From: Nodosilinea nodulosa PCC 7104
GTDB taxonomy: Bacteria; Cyanobacteriota; Cyanobacteriia; Phormidesmidales; Phormidesmidaceae
Assembly (NCBI RefSeq): GCF_000309385.1
Contig: NZ_JH976537.1
Coordinates: 399,426 to 463,425 of the forward strand
DNA length: 64,000 nucleotides
Direction: 5' to 3'
Shown here: positions 7,527 through 15,952 of the stretch, in pieces
Numbering within the stretch: position 1 is the first letter of the stretch
Layout of the letters: each line of letters begins with the position of its first letter
Program-made: the position numbers and the translations under genes
Notes under the pieces: model-generated
The model's database searches: none
Told to the model about the DNA's origin: nothing
Seen by the model: the letters and a program-made list of their open reading frames with translations, nothing else

Positions 7527-9883
7527 TGTGGATGGCTAATCTAGCGGGGTTGCTATGGTCCAGCGCCTACTGCGCGGGTCTGCTGTGGGTCAGTCTTTGG
7601 GTGCGGCATCTGGGGCTGAGCCCCTGGACCGGGGTCGGAATAGCTGGGATTGGGGCACTAGGGATGGCAGGAGCGGCCATCCTGGTCGTATCCCCCCGCT
7701 GGCGGCGGGGGCCCACGGCGACCCAGTGGGGGGTGGCAGGGGCGATCGCCCTGCTGGCTGCCCTCAACTACGGCCTGCGCTGCCCCAGTCCCGGCCCCCT
7801 CGACCTTAGCCATCTGCTCACCCAGGGCGAGGCCGCCGGAGCGCAGCAGGTGGTGTGGGGGCGAGTGCAAGAGACCCCTCGCCTCGCCCGCAGTGGCCGA
7901 GGCCAGTTTTGGCTCATCCCCAACCAGGTGCGCCGCCTCGATGCCAGCGGTCAGCCCCTCGGCGTCCCCAGCATTGCCCAGGGCAAGCTCTACGTCACCG
8001 TGCCTGCCGAGCAAATTGAAGGCCTGTTTCCAGGGCAGCGGGTGCAGGTGCAGGGCAAGCTCTACGCACCGTCCGTGGCCAAGAACCCCAACGCCTTTGA
8101 CTTTCGCCGATACCTGGCCAGCCAGCGCTGCTTTGCAGGGTTCACAGGCGAAACGGTGATTGCTGAAAGGGGCCAGTCGCCGCCCCGGTTTGCGCTGTGG
8201 CGAGTGCGACAGCGCATTGCCCAGGCCCACGAAAAAAGCCTGGGCACCCCTGCCGGATCGCTGGTGAGCGCCATGGCCCTGGGCCGCAAGGCGGTTAATG
8301 TGCCCTACGATATTCAAGACTCGTTTATCCAGGCGGGTATGGCCCACACCCTGGCCGCCAGCGGATTTCACGTATCCCTGCTGCTGGGGGTAGTGCTGGC
8401 GGTAATGGGGCACAGCGCCGTCTCCATGCGGCTCTCCAACCCTGGCCGGGCCAAATTTGTGGCCGGGGGACTGGCGCTGGTAATCTACATGCTGATTACG
8501 GGCGGGCAGCCCAGCGTTATGCGGGCGACGGCCATGGGGTTTGGAGCCTTGGCGGGTATTGCCCTGGAGCGCAAGGTCAAACCCCTGGGCTGCCTGCTCG
8601 TGGCGGTGACCCTGCTGCTGCTGCTCCATCCAGACTGGATCGACGATATCGGCTTTCGCCTCAGCGTGATGGCCACCCTGGGGCTGATGGTAGCGGCCAG
8701 GCCGATCGCAGAAAAGCTGGAGGGGCTGCCCACCACCCTGGCGGCGGTGGCGGCGGTGCCCCTGGCGGCCTACCTGTGGACGATTCCACTGTCTTTGTAT
8801 TACTTCAACACCCTCACCACCTACAGCATTTTGCTCAACATGGTGACCACCCCGCTGGTGATGATCATTAGTCTCGGGGGCATGGTGAGTGGTCTGGTGG
8901 CGGCGGTGTGGCCCTGGCTGGGCAGTCTGGTCGCCTGGCCGCTGGGGCTGCCCACGCATCTGCTGATTGCCCTGGTGCGGTGGGAGGTGAGCCTGCCCGG
9001 CAGCGCCCTGGCCACGGGCCATATTTCGCTGGCGCAGATGTTTGGGCTGTACGGTCTCTACTGCCTGTGGGGCTGGGGCTTGTGGATCTGGCGGCCCGTG
9101 GGGCGGCGCGGGCTGGTGGCCGTGCTGATTGCGGGGCTGGCCCTGGGGCCGCTGCTGTACCGGGGGGCAACGCTGTCCCAGGTGACGGTGCTGGCGGCGG
9201 GCAAGGACGCGGTGATGGTGGTGCAGGACGGGCGAATTCCCTTCGCCGGGCCTACGTCAACGCCGCTGCTGGTCAACAGCGGCACCGACCGAACGGCGTT
9301 CTACACGGTGCTGCCCTTCCTGCGACAGGCGGGCATTAATCGGCTTCCCAGCGCCATCGACGGCGAGGACAGCGATGGCGAAAACTGGCGCACCATTGCC
9401 GCCAAAACCTCCATCGGCAACTTCTACGGGACGACTGTCGCCCTGGAGCTGTCCCCGCAGGTGAGGCAGCCCCATCTGTTGACCCCTGGCCAAGTGCAGC
9501 CCTTCAATCGTCAGCGGGTGGAGTATTTGCAGGACGGCGAGCGGGGGCTGCGGCTGACGCTGCTGGACAACCACACCTGGCTGCTGCTGCCCCGGCTGTC
9601 TGCCGATCGCCAAATGCCTTGGATTCAGGCGCACCCCGGCCTGCAAAGTGAGGTGCTGTGGTGGCATGGCGAAGCGCTGAGCGGGGCGGCGATCGCAGCG
9701 ATTGCCCCCCAGGTGGCGATCGCCTCGGCCCCTGCCATTGACCCGGCCACCGAAGCCCTGCTTCAGCAGCAGGGCATCCAGGTTTTTTGCACCGAGCGCG
9801 ACGGCGCCGTTGTCTGGAACCGGCAGCGGCGCTATCGGGGCTATCTGGCGGCCCAGGGGCACTCTGTCGCATCTTTGGACTAA
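7526..9883 (+). CDS. comEC: ComEC/Rec2 family DNA-uptake channel
   Basis: A 785-residue polytopic membrane protein. Residues about 1-75 hold N-terminal helices. Next comes an extracytoplasmic OB-like domain ending in AKNPNAFDFRRYLASQ. The Competence core follows, with HTLAASGFHVSLLLG, ITGGQPSVMRATAMG and DIGFRLSVMATLGL, all classic ComEC sequences. ComEC forms the inner-membrane channel for single-stranded DNA during natural transformation. The C-terminal soluble part resembles the beta-lactamase-like domain, but I cannot find its TH-x-H/D-x-D-H metal motif; where it is expected the sequence reads FLRQAGINRLPSAIDGEDSD. ATG 7526 gives MWMANLAGLLWSS directly before the first helix; the in-frame ATG at 7439 would add 29 atypical residues. 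Confidence 0.9.
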   Translation: MWMANLAGLLWSSAYCAGLLWVSLWVRHLGLSPWTGVGIAGIGALGMAGAAILVVSPRWRRGPTATQWGVAGAIALLAALNYGLRCPSPGPLDLSHLLTQGEAAGAQQVVWGRVQETPRLARSGRGQFWLIPNQVRRLDASGQPLGVPSIAQGKLYVTVPAEQIEGLFPGQRVQVQGKLYAPSVAKNPNAFDFRRYLASQRCFAGFTGETVIAERGQSPPRFALWRVRQRIAQAHEKSLGTPAGSLVSAMALGRKAVNVPYDIQDSFIQAGMAHTLAASGFHVSLLLGVVLAVMGHSAVSMRLSNPGRAKFVAGGLALVIYMLITGGQPSVMRATAMGFGALAGIALERKVKPLGCLLVAVTLLLLLHPDWIDDIGFRLSVMATLGLMVAARPIAEKLEGLPTTLAAVAAVPLAAYLWTIPLSLYYFNTLTTYSILLNMVTTPLVMIISLGGMVSGLVAAVWPWLGSLVAWPLGLPTHLLIALVRWEVSLPGSALATGHISLAQMFGLYGLYCLWGWGLWIWRPVGRRGLVAVLIAGLALGPLLYRGATLSQVTVLAAGKDAVMVVQDGRIPFAGPTSTPLLVNSGTDRTAFYTVLPFLRQAGINRLPSAIDGEDSDGENWRTIAAKTSIGNFYGTTVALELSPQVRQPHLLTPGQVQPFNRQRVEYLQDGERGLRLTLLDNHTWLLLPRLSADRQMPWIQAHPGLQSEVLWWHGEALSGAAIAAIAPQVAIASAPAIDPATEALLQQQGIQVFCTERDGAVVWNRQRRYRGYLAAQGHSVASLD

Positions 9884-9906
9884 TCCTCTAAGGTACTCTA
9901 AGGCCC

Positions 9907-10000
9907 AAATAGGCCGACTATTCCAGCACGCTTAGCTCCCTCGCTCCCCGGCTCCCTCGCGATTCGCCAATAGTCGCCACCCCTGTACCGAAGTCTACGA
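9907..10000 (+). repeat. dispersed repeat R1, copy 1
   Basis: About 94 bp running AATAGGCCGACTATTCCAGC, then CTCCCTCGCTCCCCGGCTCC, then CGCGATTCGCCAATAGTCGC to GAAGTCTACGAG. It aligns with 39766-39863 in the same orientation and 35589-35695 in the opposite one. CGACTATT near one end and AATAGTCG near the other can pair across the element. It fills the comEC to glycosyltransferase gap. Confidence 0.7.
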
Positions 10001-10076
10001 GCCTGCCCTTATTCAGCTGGCATTCAGGATGGTGTAGTACCGTCGTGGGGATGCTCCCACGGTTTGACGGCCGCCC

Positions 10077-10799
10077 ATGCGCGAGGCATTCCTGAAGTTA
10101 GATTCGGTGCTGGTGATTATTCCGGTGCGCAACGAGGCCGCCACCATTGCCGGAGTTGTAGAAAATCTCCAGGCTCTGGGGCTGGGCCACATTCGCGTCG
10201 TCGACAATGGCAGCAGCGACGCCAGCGCCCAGATCGCCGACCGCTGCGGGGCCGAAGTGCTCTACGAACCCACCGCAGGCTACGGCCAGGCCTGCTGGCG
10301 GGGCCTTCAGTCTATGCCCCCGGCCATTCGGTGGGTGCTGTTTTGCGATGGCGACGGCAGCGACGACCTGGATGGATTGTCCGAACTGCTGGCCCGTTGC
10401 CCCCAGTTCGACCTGGTGCTGGGCAACCGCGCCGCCACCGCCGCCGGCCGCGCGGCCCTCACCGCCGCTCAGCAGGTTGGCAATCGGCTGGCGACGGGGC
10501 TAATCTGGCTGGGCTGGGGCTACCGCTACCGCGACCTTGGCCCCCTGCGGCTGATTCGGCGGTCGGCCCTGGAGCGCGTCGGCATGCGCGATCGCGGCTT
10601 TGGCTGGACGGTGGAAATGCAGGTGCGGGCGATCGAGTGCGGGCTGCGAATCTGCGAGCTGCCGGTGGCCTACTTCCCCCGCCGGGGCGGCGAGTCTAAA
10701 ATTTCGGGCACCCTGGGCGGCAGCCTGCGGGCCGGGGTAGTCATTCTCAGCACCCTGGGTCGTCTGTATGGGCGGCGTCTTTGGCCCCTAAAATCCTGA
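10077..10799 (+). CDS. family 2 glycosyltransferase (polyprenyl-phosphate sugar transferase type)
   Basis: A 240-residue GT-A fold enzyme. The nucleotide-sugar site is shown by VLVIIPVRNEAATIAGVVENL and the DxD-like acidic cluster in LFCDGDGSDD. The conserved YRDLGPLRLIRRSAL and GFGWTVEMQVRA segments resemble dolichol-phosphate mannose or glucose synthase relatives. Such enzymes load a sugar onto a polyprenyl phosphate at the cytoplasmic membrane. The next gene, two bases downstream, encodes a multi-span mannosyltransferase-like protein, so this enzyme may make the lipid-linked donor for it. That pairing is inference. No membrane helix is present in this protein itself. Confidence 0.82.
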   Translation: MREAFLKLDSVLVIIPVRNEAATIAGVVENLQALGLGHIRVVDNGSSDASAQIADRCGAEVLYEPTAGYGQACWRGLQSMPPAIRWVLFCDGDGSDDLDGLSELLARCPQFDLVLGNRAATAAGRAALTAAQQVGNRLATGLIWLGWGYRYRDLGPLRLIRRSALERVGMRDRGFGWTVEMQVRAIECGLRICELPVAYFPRRGGESKISGTLGGSLRAGVVILSTLGRLYGRRLWPLKS

Positions 10800-10801
10800 C
10801 T

Positions 10802-12133
10802 ATGAGCGTTCCGCCATTTCTCTCTGCGCGCCCCTGGCCCTGGCTGCTCAGCCTGAGCGCCCTGCTGCTGGTGGCTGGGGCCGCCCTGACCAGCCCCTAC
10901 GGCGAGTTTAAAGACCCCGCTGCCCTGCATCGGTTTTGGACGGGGGCGGCGGTAATGGGGGTCGGATTTGTGCTGTCCTGGCGGCTGAGGTCTGTGCCTG
11001 GGGTCTGGTTTTGGGGCGTGGCGCTGGCCGCCCGGCTGCTGCTGCTGCCCATGGCACCCAGCGACGACCTGTGGCGCTACCTGTGGGAAGGGCACATTCA
11101 AAACCTGGGTTTTAGCCCCTACCATCTGGCCCCCAATGCCCCCGAGCTGGAGGCCTACCGCACCGCCTGGTGGGGAGCCATCAACCAGAACGATGTCTCG
11201 GCGATCTATCCGCCCATTACCCAGCTGGGGTTTCGCCTGCTGGCGGCGATGTCTGCTACACCCGCCCTGTTTAAGCTGGCCTTTGTGGCCGCCGACCTGG
11301 CCGTGGCCGGGCTGCTCTACCGCCGCTTTGGCTGCGATCGCGCCACCCTCTACGCCTGGAACCCTTTGATCATCTACTCCTTCGCCGGGGGGGGGCACTA
11401 CGACAGCTGGTTTGTGTTGCCCCTGGTGGCGGCCTGGCTGTTGGATGAGGCGGCTCCCGCCCGCCGATCGGGGCTGTGGGTGGCGGCGCTGGTGGGCATC
11501 AGCGTGGCGGTGAAATGGGTCTCGCTGCCGATGGTGGGATTTTTGGTCTGGCGGGCGCTGCGCCAGCGCCAATGGCTGAGATCTGTGGCGATCGCCCTCG
11601 TCGGCCTGCTGCCCATGGCCCTCTCAGCCCTGCCCTTTTGCCCTTCTGGCCTGAGCTTGAGCACCTGCCCGCTCATCCCCACATCGTCGGTGTTTGTCTC
11701 CTATGGCCGCAGCGCCGAGTTCATTCCCTACTTTGCAGCCCGGATTTGGCCCGTTACCCTAGAGGCCAACTGGATCTACGCCCTGCCCCTGGGGCTGGTG
11801 GTGCTGGGCCTGCTGGCGCGGGCTAAAACCCTGGGGCAGTTTGCCGAGGGCTACTGGCTGGGGCTGCTCACCCTGACGCCCATCGTGCACGCCTGGTACT
11901 TTACCTGGATGGTGCCCTTTGCGGTGCCCAGCCAAAACTGGGGGGTGCGGCTGGTCAGCCTGTCGGCCTTTGTGTACTTTGTGCTGCCCTCGCGCCTGCC
12001 TGACTGGCGGCTGACCCTGGCTGAGCGCCTGCTGCTGTGGCTGCCGCTGGTGCTGGGCTGGCTGGCTCATCAAATTTTCAGGAAAAACTTAGCCCCAGGT
12101 TGGGCAGGGGGTGGCGAAATGCCCGATAACTAG
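10802..12133 (+). CDS. polytopic membrane glycosyltransferase (mannosyltransferase-like)
   Basis: About 443 residues with ten or more hydrophobic segments, the GT-C architecture in which a lipid-linked sugar is the donor. The first external loop contains SDDLWRYLWEGHIQNLGFSP, an acidic loop after an early helix as in GT-C enzymes, followed by SAIYPPITQL, a pattern found in bacterial alpha-mannosyltransferase-like proteins. ATG 10802 begins two bases after the preceding stop, suggesting coupled expression. A GTG at 10781 would overlap the upstream gene and is less likely. The acceptor is unknown. Confidence 0.75.
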   Translation: MSVPPFLSARPWPWLLSLSALLLVAGAALTSPYGEFKDPAALHRFWTGAAVMGVGFVLSWRLRSVPGVWFWGVALAARLLLLPMAPSDDLWRYLWEGHIQNLGFSPYHLAPNAPELEAYRTAWWGAINQNDVSAIYPPITQLGFRLLAAMSATPALFKLAFVAADLAVAGLLYRRFGCDRATLYAWNPLIIYSFAGGGHYDSWFVLPLVAAWLLDEAAPARRSGLWVAALVGISVAVKWVSLPMVGFLVWRALRQRQWLRSVAIALVGLLPMALSALPFCPSGLSLSTCPLIPTSSVFVSYGRSAEFIPYFAARIWPVTLEANWIYALPLGLVVLGLLARAKTLGQFAEGYWLGLLTLTPIVHAWYFTWMVPFAVPSQNWGVRLVSLSAFVYFVLPSRLPDWRLTLAERLLLWLPLVLGWLAHQIFRKNLAPGWAGGGEMPDN

Positions 12134-12245
12134 ACCAGCGCCCGGTCTAGCACCTGGGGCGATCGCGCCGGACCTGAGAGCGTTTGCCTCTAAAAAGCAG
12201 CCATTGCCGGGCTGGCCCAACCGTTACCCTCCGCCAGGAAGACCC

Positions 12246-13076
12246 ATGCTAAAGCTCCTGCCTTTCGTTTTAATGGCGGCGATCGCGCTCACCCCCGCCT
12301 GCGTGCGCCCTTTGCCCGTAGCGGACGGGATTGGCCAGGGGACCGCCCAGCGCCTCGACGCTACGTCCTACGACGACTACGGCGACCTTTTGCAGGCCTA
12401 CGTCAGCCCCAGCGGCCTGGTGGACTATGCATCGCTCCAGGCCAATCCAAAGGCTCTCAACGATTTTGTGGCCAGGCTTGGGGCCGTCGCCCCCGCCGCC
12501 TACGCGGGCTGGGGCGAAACCGACAAAATGGCCTTTTTAATCAACGCCTACAACGCCATTACCCTGCAATCCATTGTTGAGCAGCAGCCCCTAAAGCCGA
12601 GCATCCGCGATATTGCCGGCGTCTGGAATTTCAAAAAGCACTCGCTGCTGGGCCAGGACCTCACCCTCGACACCATCGAGCACGAAATGTTGCGCAAACA
12701 GTTTTCGGAGCCGCGCATCCACTCGGCCCTGGTGTGCGCGGCGATCAGCTGTCCGCCCCTGCGCCAGGAGCCGTTTACGGGCGATCGCCTCGATGCCCAG
12801 CTCGACGACCAGGCCCGGCGGTGGCTCACCAGCCCCCACGGCGCCACTATCGATCGCGGCCAAAACCGGGTCGCCATCTCCTCCATCTTTAAGTGGTTTG
12901 GCGAAGACTGGCAGGCCCAGTACGCCGCCCCCGACCGATTTACGGGCAGCCCCAAAGAGCGAGCCGCGCTCAACTTTATCAGCGGCTACCTCAGCGCTAG
13001 CGATCGCGCCTACCTAGCCCAGGGCAACTACCAGCTCACCTACCTCGACTACGACTGGTCATTGAACAAACAGTAG
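12246..13076 (+). CDS. DUF547 domain-containing exported protein
   Basis: A 276-residue protein with an N-terminal hydrophobic signal (MLKLLPFVLMAAIAL) followed by TPAC, a weak lipobox, so it may be a lipoprotein. The body is a DUF547 domain: AFLINAYNAITLQSIVE, the VWNFKKHSLLGQDLTLDTIEHEML stretch, and IHSALVCAAISCPPLR are the conserved blocks. The biochemical function of DUF547 is not established, although the conserved Cys and His residues suggest a catalytic or metal site. AGGAAG lies six bases before ATG 12246; the longer frame from 12111 would place the signal peptide internally. Confidence 0.85.
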   Translation: MLKLLPFVLMAAIALTPACVRPLPVADGIGQGTAQRLDATSYDDYGDLLQAYVSPSGLVDYASLQANPKALNDFVARLGAVAPAAYAGWGETDKMAFLINAYNAITLQSIVEQQPLKPSIRDIAGVWNFKKHSLLGQDLTLDTIEHEMLRKQFSEPRIHSALVCAAISCPPLRQEPFTGDRLDAQLDDQARRWLTSPHGATIDRGQNRVAISSIFKWFGEDWQAQYAAPDRFTGSPKERAALNFISGYLSASDRAYLAQGNYQLTYLDYDWSLNKQ

Positions 13077-13103
13077 GCCCGTCTGCCCTCTGTCTTTCAG
13101 CCC

Positions 13104-13592
13104 CTACTGCACCAGCAAATTGAGCTGATAGTTGATCCGCCCGGTGCCGCCGGTCTGCTGCTGCACCACCGTATCGGGGCCGTTGAAGGCGATCGCCACC
13201 GACCCCGAGGCGGGCGAATAGCTGCCCACAATAGTGATGCGGGTAATCGACTCGCTCAGGTAGGGGGTGACATCGATAACTTTTGACGTGTTGCTCAGGG
13301 GCACTCGGGTGTGGCCATCGATCTCGATGTAGCCCTGCAGGGTGGCCCCAGAGGGCACGCTTACCGACAGCAGATGGGGCTGATCTAAGTTGGCCGGATC
13401 GAGGCTAATCGTGTTGGTCTGCCGCTGGTACGAGTCCATGACATCTTTGGCGCTGACCTTAGACAAAATGGCGCTGAGCGCCTGATAGGTGCCCTCAAAG
13501 GAGGCCTTACCATCGGCTGAAGAAGGCCCCACCACCGTGGTAACCGCCACCAAAATCAATAGAGCAATTCCAAGCATCGACGGATGTTGCAT
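13104..13592 (-). CDS. small exported protein of unknown function
   Basis: A 162-residue product with an N-terminal signal (MQHPSMLGIALLILVAVTTV) ending near SSADG. The mature part is predicted to be beta-rich and polar, with AFNGPDTVVQQQTGGTGRI near the C-terminus. No known domain is recognised. I choose ATG 13592 because the signal peptide begins there and a TGGAG sits upstream; the longer frame to 13700 adds unrelated residues. It is the last of five small exported proteins on the minus strand between 13104 and 15862, so a shared extracellular role is plausible but unproven. Confidence 0.65.
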   Translation of the reverse strand: MQHPSMLGIALLILVAVTTVVGPSSADGKASFEGTYQALSAILSKVSAKDVMDSYQRQTNTISLDPANLDQPHLLSVSVPSGATLQGYIEIDGHTRVPLSNTSKVIDVTPYLSESITRITIVGSYSPASGSVAIAFNGPDTVVQQQTGGTGRINYQLNLLVQ

Positions 13593-13772
13593 GACAATGA
13601 CATCTCCAGGAAAAGGGGAAGGCCGCACCGGGGCCAGCCACAAGAGCAGACGCTCGGCCAGGTTAGCACGGCCAGACCTTGGGCCTGCCGCCGCCGCCAC
13701 CCGACCCAGTCAGGCTACAAGGACACCGCCGCTGCCCCATAGGTTCCCTCCCCCAACCAATGTCACCCGATG

Positions 13773-14183
13773 CTACCGCCGCAGGCGATCGGCGGGGTTG
13801 TAGACATCCACCTGCACATTTACAGGCACCGCTACGGTAGGCCCAGAGACGGTCCTGGGGGTCGCCCCAGCGGTCGTTCCAGAGGAGCCAGAGCCGCGAA
13901 TTTGGTGGTGACTCTGGCGAATCTGGTGCACCTCGCCAGTGCCCCCCACCTGAATTTGGCGGCTAGTGCTAACGCTGGTATTGCCCACGCAGGGGCCGTC
14001 GGCGTCAATGGCCACATCGTTAACCTGTTCGGCGGGCTGGTCGCCGCCGTGAATCGCCGCCTGAATGGCCACATCGGCGACCACACACTGGGCTGAAGCC
14101 CGAGGGGCAAAAGACCCCAGGGCAAGAGCCGCCAAAGCTCCAGCCTGGAGTAGCCCCAGACCGAGGTACTGAGGTTTGATCAT
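13773..14183 (-). CDS. small exported protein, cysteine-containing
   Basis: A 136-residue product with a clear signal peptide (MIKPQYLGLGLLQAGALAAL, cleavage near ASAQ). The mature part has two cysteines and a short Q/V/G-rich stretch, SVSTSRQIQVGGTGEVHQIR. This faintly echoes the repeat units in the proteins at 14649 and 15425, but without their N-x-[AV]-x-Q pattern. It ends with a basic tail (YNPADRLRR). It follows the 14239 gene by 55 bases on the same strand and may share its transcript. Function unknown. Confidence 0.65.
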   Translation of the reverse strand: MIKPQYLGLGLLQAGALAALALGSFAPRASAQCVVADVAIQAAIHGGDQPAEQVNDVAIDADGPCVGNTSVSTSRQIQVGGTGEVHQIRQSHHQIRGSGSSGTTAGATPRTVSGPTVAVPVNVQVDVYNPADRLRR

Positions 14184-14238
14184 AGTTACAGCAAAATAAA
14201 TGGACCCGAGTTAAATCAACCAGAGCGCAGCGTCAGGG

Positions 14239-14580
14239 CTATTGACAGACCCGAGTGGTGCTGCGATTTTCGCTGTAGATCACATCGCCCCCGGCGGTGG
14301 AACGGGTGGCGTGGGAAACCAGCGATCGCGCCGTGCAGCCCGGCACAAAGTCAGCCACCCGCAGCGGCAGCGGCGAGTCAAACTGAGGGGCGATCGATGT
14401 TGCTCGGGGCAGCGTCAGGGGGCGATCGACCAGGGTGCGGATGTAAACCTGTCCGTTGTTGCCCACCTGCACCTGCACCCGGTCGGTGTTGATCGACACC
14501 GGGTTGGCGAGGGTTGGGGTAGCCAGGGCGGCCAGGGCGATCGCCCCAGCCAGGCCCAGCCCCACGGTGGAAATGGTCAT
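14239..14580 (-). CDS. small exported protein of unknown function
   Basis: A 113-residue protein with signal peptide MTISTVGLGLAGAIALAALA and probable cleavage after TLA (TLA-NP). The mature N-terminus reads SINTDRVQVQVGNNGQVYIR, another V/Q/G/N-rich stretch. Two cysteines lie in the C-terminal half. The start is well supported by AAGGAGAG seven bases upstream of ATG 14580. It lies 68 bases downstream of the curlin-like gene at 14649 and 55 upstream of the 13773 gene, consistent with a three-gene unit. No characterised domain is recognised. Confidence 0.68.
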   Translation of the reverse strand: MTISTVGLGLAGAIALAALATPTLANPVSINTDRVQVQVGNNGQVYIRTLVDRPLTLPRATSIAPQFDSPLPLRVADFVPGCTARSLVSHATRSTAGGDVIYSENRSTTRVCQ

Positions 14581-14648
14581 GGTGCTCTCCTTGCAGTGGC
14601 AGGAAACTCAGAAACGGGGCGCCAGATCGCGCTGACGCCCCGCCGATG

Positions 14649-15011
14649 CTAGCGCTGGTTGATGTGCGCGCCCCGGCCGTGGGCATGGCCCCGGTTTTCG
14701 GGACGAACGCGATCGTGAATCACGTTGACCTGGCTGCTCTCCTGGTAAACGGCGTTGTCGTCGCCAGCCACGGTGCCACCCTGGTAAATGTCCTGCACCA
14801 CGCCAGTGCTTTCAACCCGCCGACCCGACTGGCGATCGCGGTATACGCGGTTAATTTGCTGGCTGCTCTGCACGGCGGCGTTGCCGTCCCCTTGGATATA
14901 CAGGTCTTGGGTGCCCTGCTGTACCACAGCGGTATCTGCGCTGGCGGGCATGGCCATAAAACCCAGAGCGGCAATACCCAGTAGACCCAGAGTAGAGATG
15001 TGCTTCAACAT
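14649..15011 (-). CDS. exported protein with two curlin-like repeats
   Basis: A 120-residue secreted protein. Residues 1-25 form a signal peptide (cleavage near PASA-D). Two imperfect units follow, at residues 29-54 and 71-96, both fitting Q-x(3,5)-Q/G-x(2,4)-[IV]-x-G-x-x-N-x-[AV]-x-Q-x-x-x-Q-[IV]-N; for example QGDGNAAVQSSQQIN and GDDNAVYQESSQVN. This spacing of Q, G and N resembles the amyloid-forming repeats of curlin CsgA, although length and register differ. The tail is His/Arg-rich. The protein at 15425 is a paralogue. A GAGGA lies upstream of ATG 15011. An extracellular fibre or matrix subunit is the inference; no csg secretion genes are in the window. Confidence 0.7.
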   Translation of the reverse strand: MLKHISTLGLLGIAALGFMAMPASADTAVVQQGTQDLYIQGDGNAAVQSSQQINRVYRDRQSGRRVESTGVVQDIYQGGTVAGDDNAVYQESSQVNVIHDRVRPENRGHAHGRGAHINQR

Positions 15012-15424
15012 TGAAACGTCCTCAACAACGTAATTGTGTAAATGCGTGAACTACAAAATCGGCCTCATAGAACAGGCTTAAAAAGGAATAATTGAACCCT
15101 TTTTAGAATTATTCAACTCGTCCGATTTATATACCCTATGACCCGTGTTTCTACGCAGAGGTTCCCAAATCCAAAATATTTTTTGCTCTAGATTTGGCCG
15201 ATAAAAAAATTCCCAAAAGCCTAGAGCATTTGGGAATTAAGAACAACCTCAGGAGGAACTTGAGACAGCAAATCTTCGCTTTTGCGAATAAATCTACTAC
15301 CAGAAAATCAGATCGAAATGGCTCTCAGCGATAGATTTATTAATGTTCGCCTGGCCAAAAAGCTCTGGTACGAAGCTAAAAATCTGCCTTTACAGGACAG
15401 TCAAAACCGCTGGCCCAGCCTTGA
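15012..15424. other. AT-rich intergenic region with inverted repeats
   Basis: This 413-base gap separates the two curlin-like genes and is much more AT-rich than its surroundings. It contains an inverted repeat GAATAATT/AATTATTC at 15086-15114, which lies 75-100 bases upstream of the 15011 start and could be an operator, and the terminator at 15201-15238. No further gene was recognised. Confidence 0.6.
15201..15238 (-). terminator. rho-independent terminator after the 15425 gene
   Basis: Read on the minus strand, a perfect 10-bp stem (AATTCCCAAA at one side, TTTGGGAATT at the other, 11-base loop) runs directly into a T-run. The arms lie at 15208-15217 and 15229-15238. It lies about 190 bases past the stop of the curlin-like gene at 15425 and should separate its transcript from the next gene. 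Confidence 0.75.
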
Positions 15425-15862
15425 TCAATCGTCACCGTGGCGATCGCGATCGCGCTCGTGGCCATGGCCGTGGCCTCGGCCCTTTTTATCGTCGTCTTCG
15501 CCGCTGTGACGGCCGCTGTTGCCGTGACCAGGCCCCGGTCGGCCAGCCGTCTGCTGCTGATTGATTTGATTGGATTCCTGGTAAACGCTGTTGCCGTTGC
15601 CGCCCACAGAAACGCTTTGGGAGCTGTCCTGCACAGTGCCCTGCACCGCACCCCGGCGATCGTTATTGCCCAGGCCAATACCCAGGCCGGGATGGCTAAT
15701 ATTAACCTGATTGACAACCTGAATCACCTGATTATTGCTGCCGTTAATAGTGGCCGACTGTGTGCCAATTTGCTCACTGGCCATATCGGCAAAAGCAGGT
15801 AGCGCCAGCGTGCTAATGGCCGCTGCACCTAATAGACCAAATGCTCCGTTGCGGTTTTTCAT
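15425..15862 (-). CDS. exported protein with two curlin-like repeats and His/Asp-rich tail
   Basis: A 145-residue paralogue of the product at 14649. After a signal peptide (cleavage near AFA-D, residue 25), two repeat units occur at residues 29-54 (GSNNQVIQVVNQVN) and 76-101 (GGNGNSVYQESNQIN). They are separated by a Gly-rich linker. The C-terminal 45 residues are extremely polar, alternating G/H then E/R/D (GHGHGHERDRDRHGDD), which could bind metal or polyanions. Family comparison is with curlin-type repeats; the tail is not part of that family. The gene has its own terminator and faces an upstream gap of 90 bases. Confidence 0.7.
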   Translation of the reverse strand: MKNRNGAFGLLGAAAISTLALPAFADMASEQIGTQSATINGSNNQVIQVVNQVNISHPGLGIGLGNNDRRGAVQGTVQDSSQSVSVGGNGNSVYQESNQINQQQTAGRPGPGHGNSGRHSGEDDDKKGRGHGHGHERDRDRHGDD

Positions 15863-15952
15863 TGGTGTTCAATCCATCAACAAATGATTCGAGTTAGTAG
15901 ACCCCCGTTGATGTACGTAAAGTTCCAAATGTTACATAAAGCTTAGGTAAAG

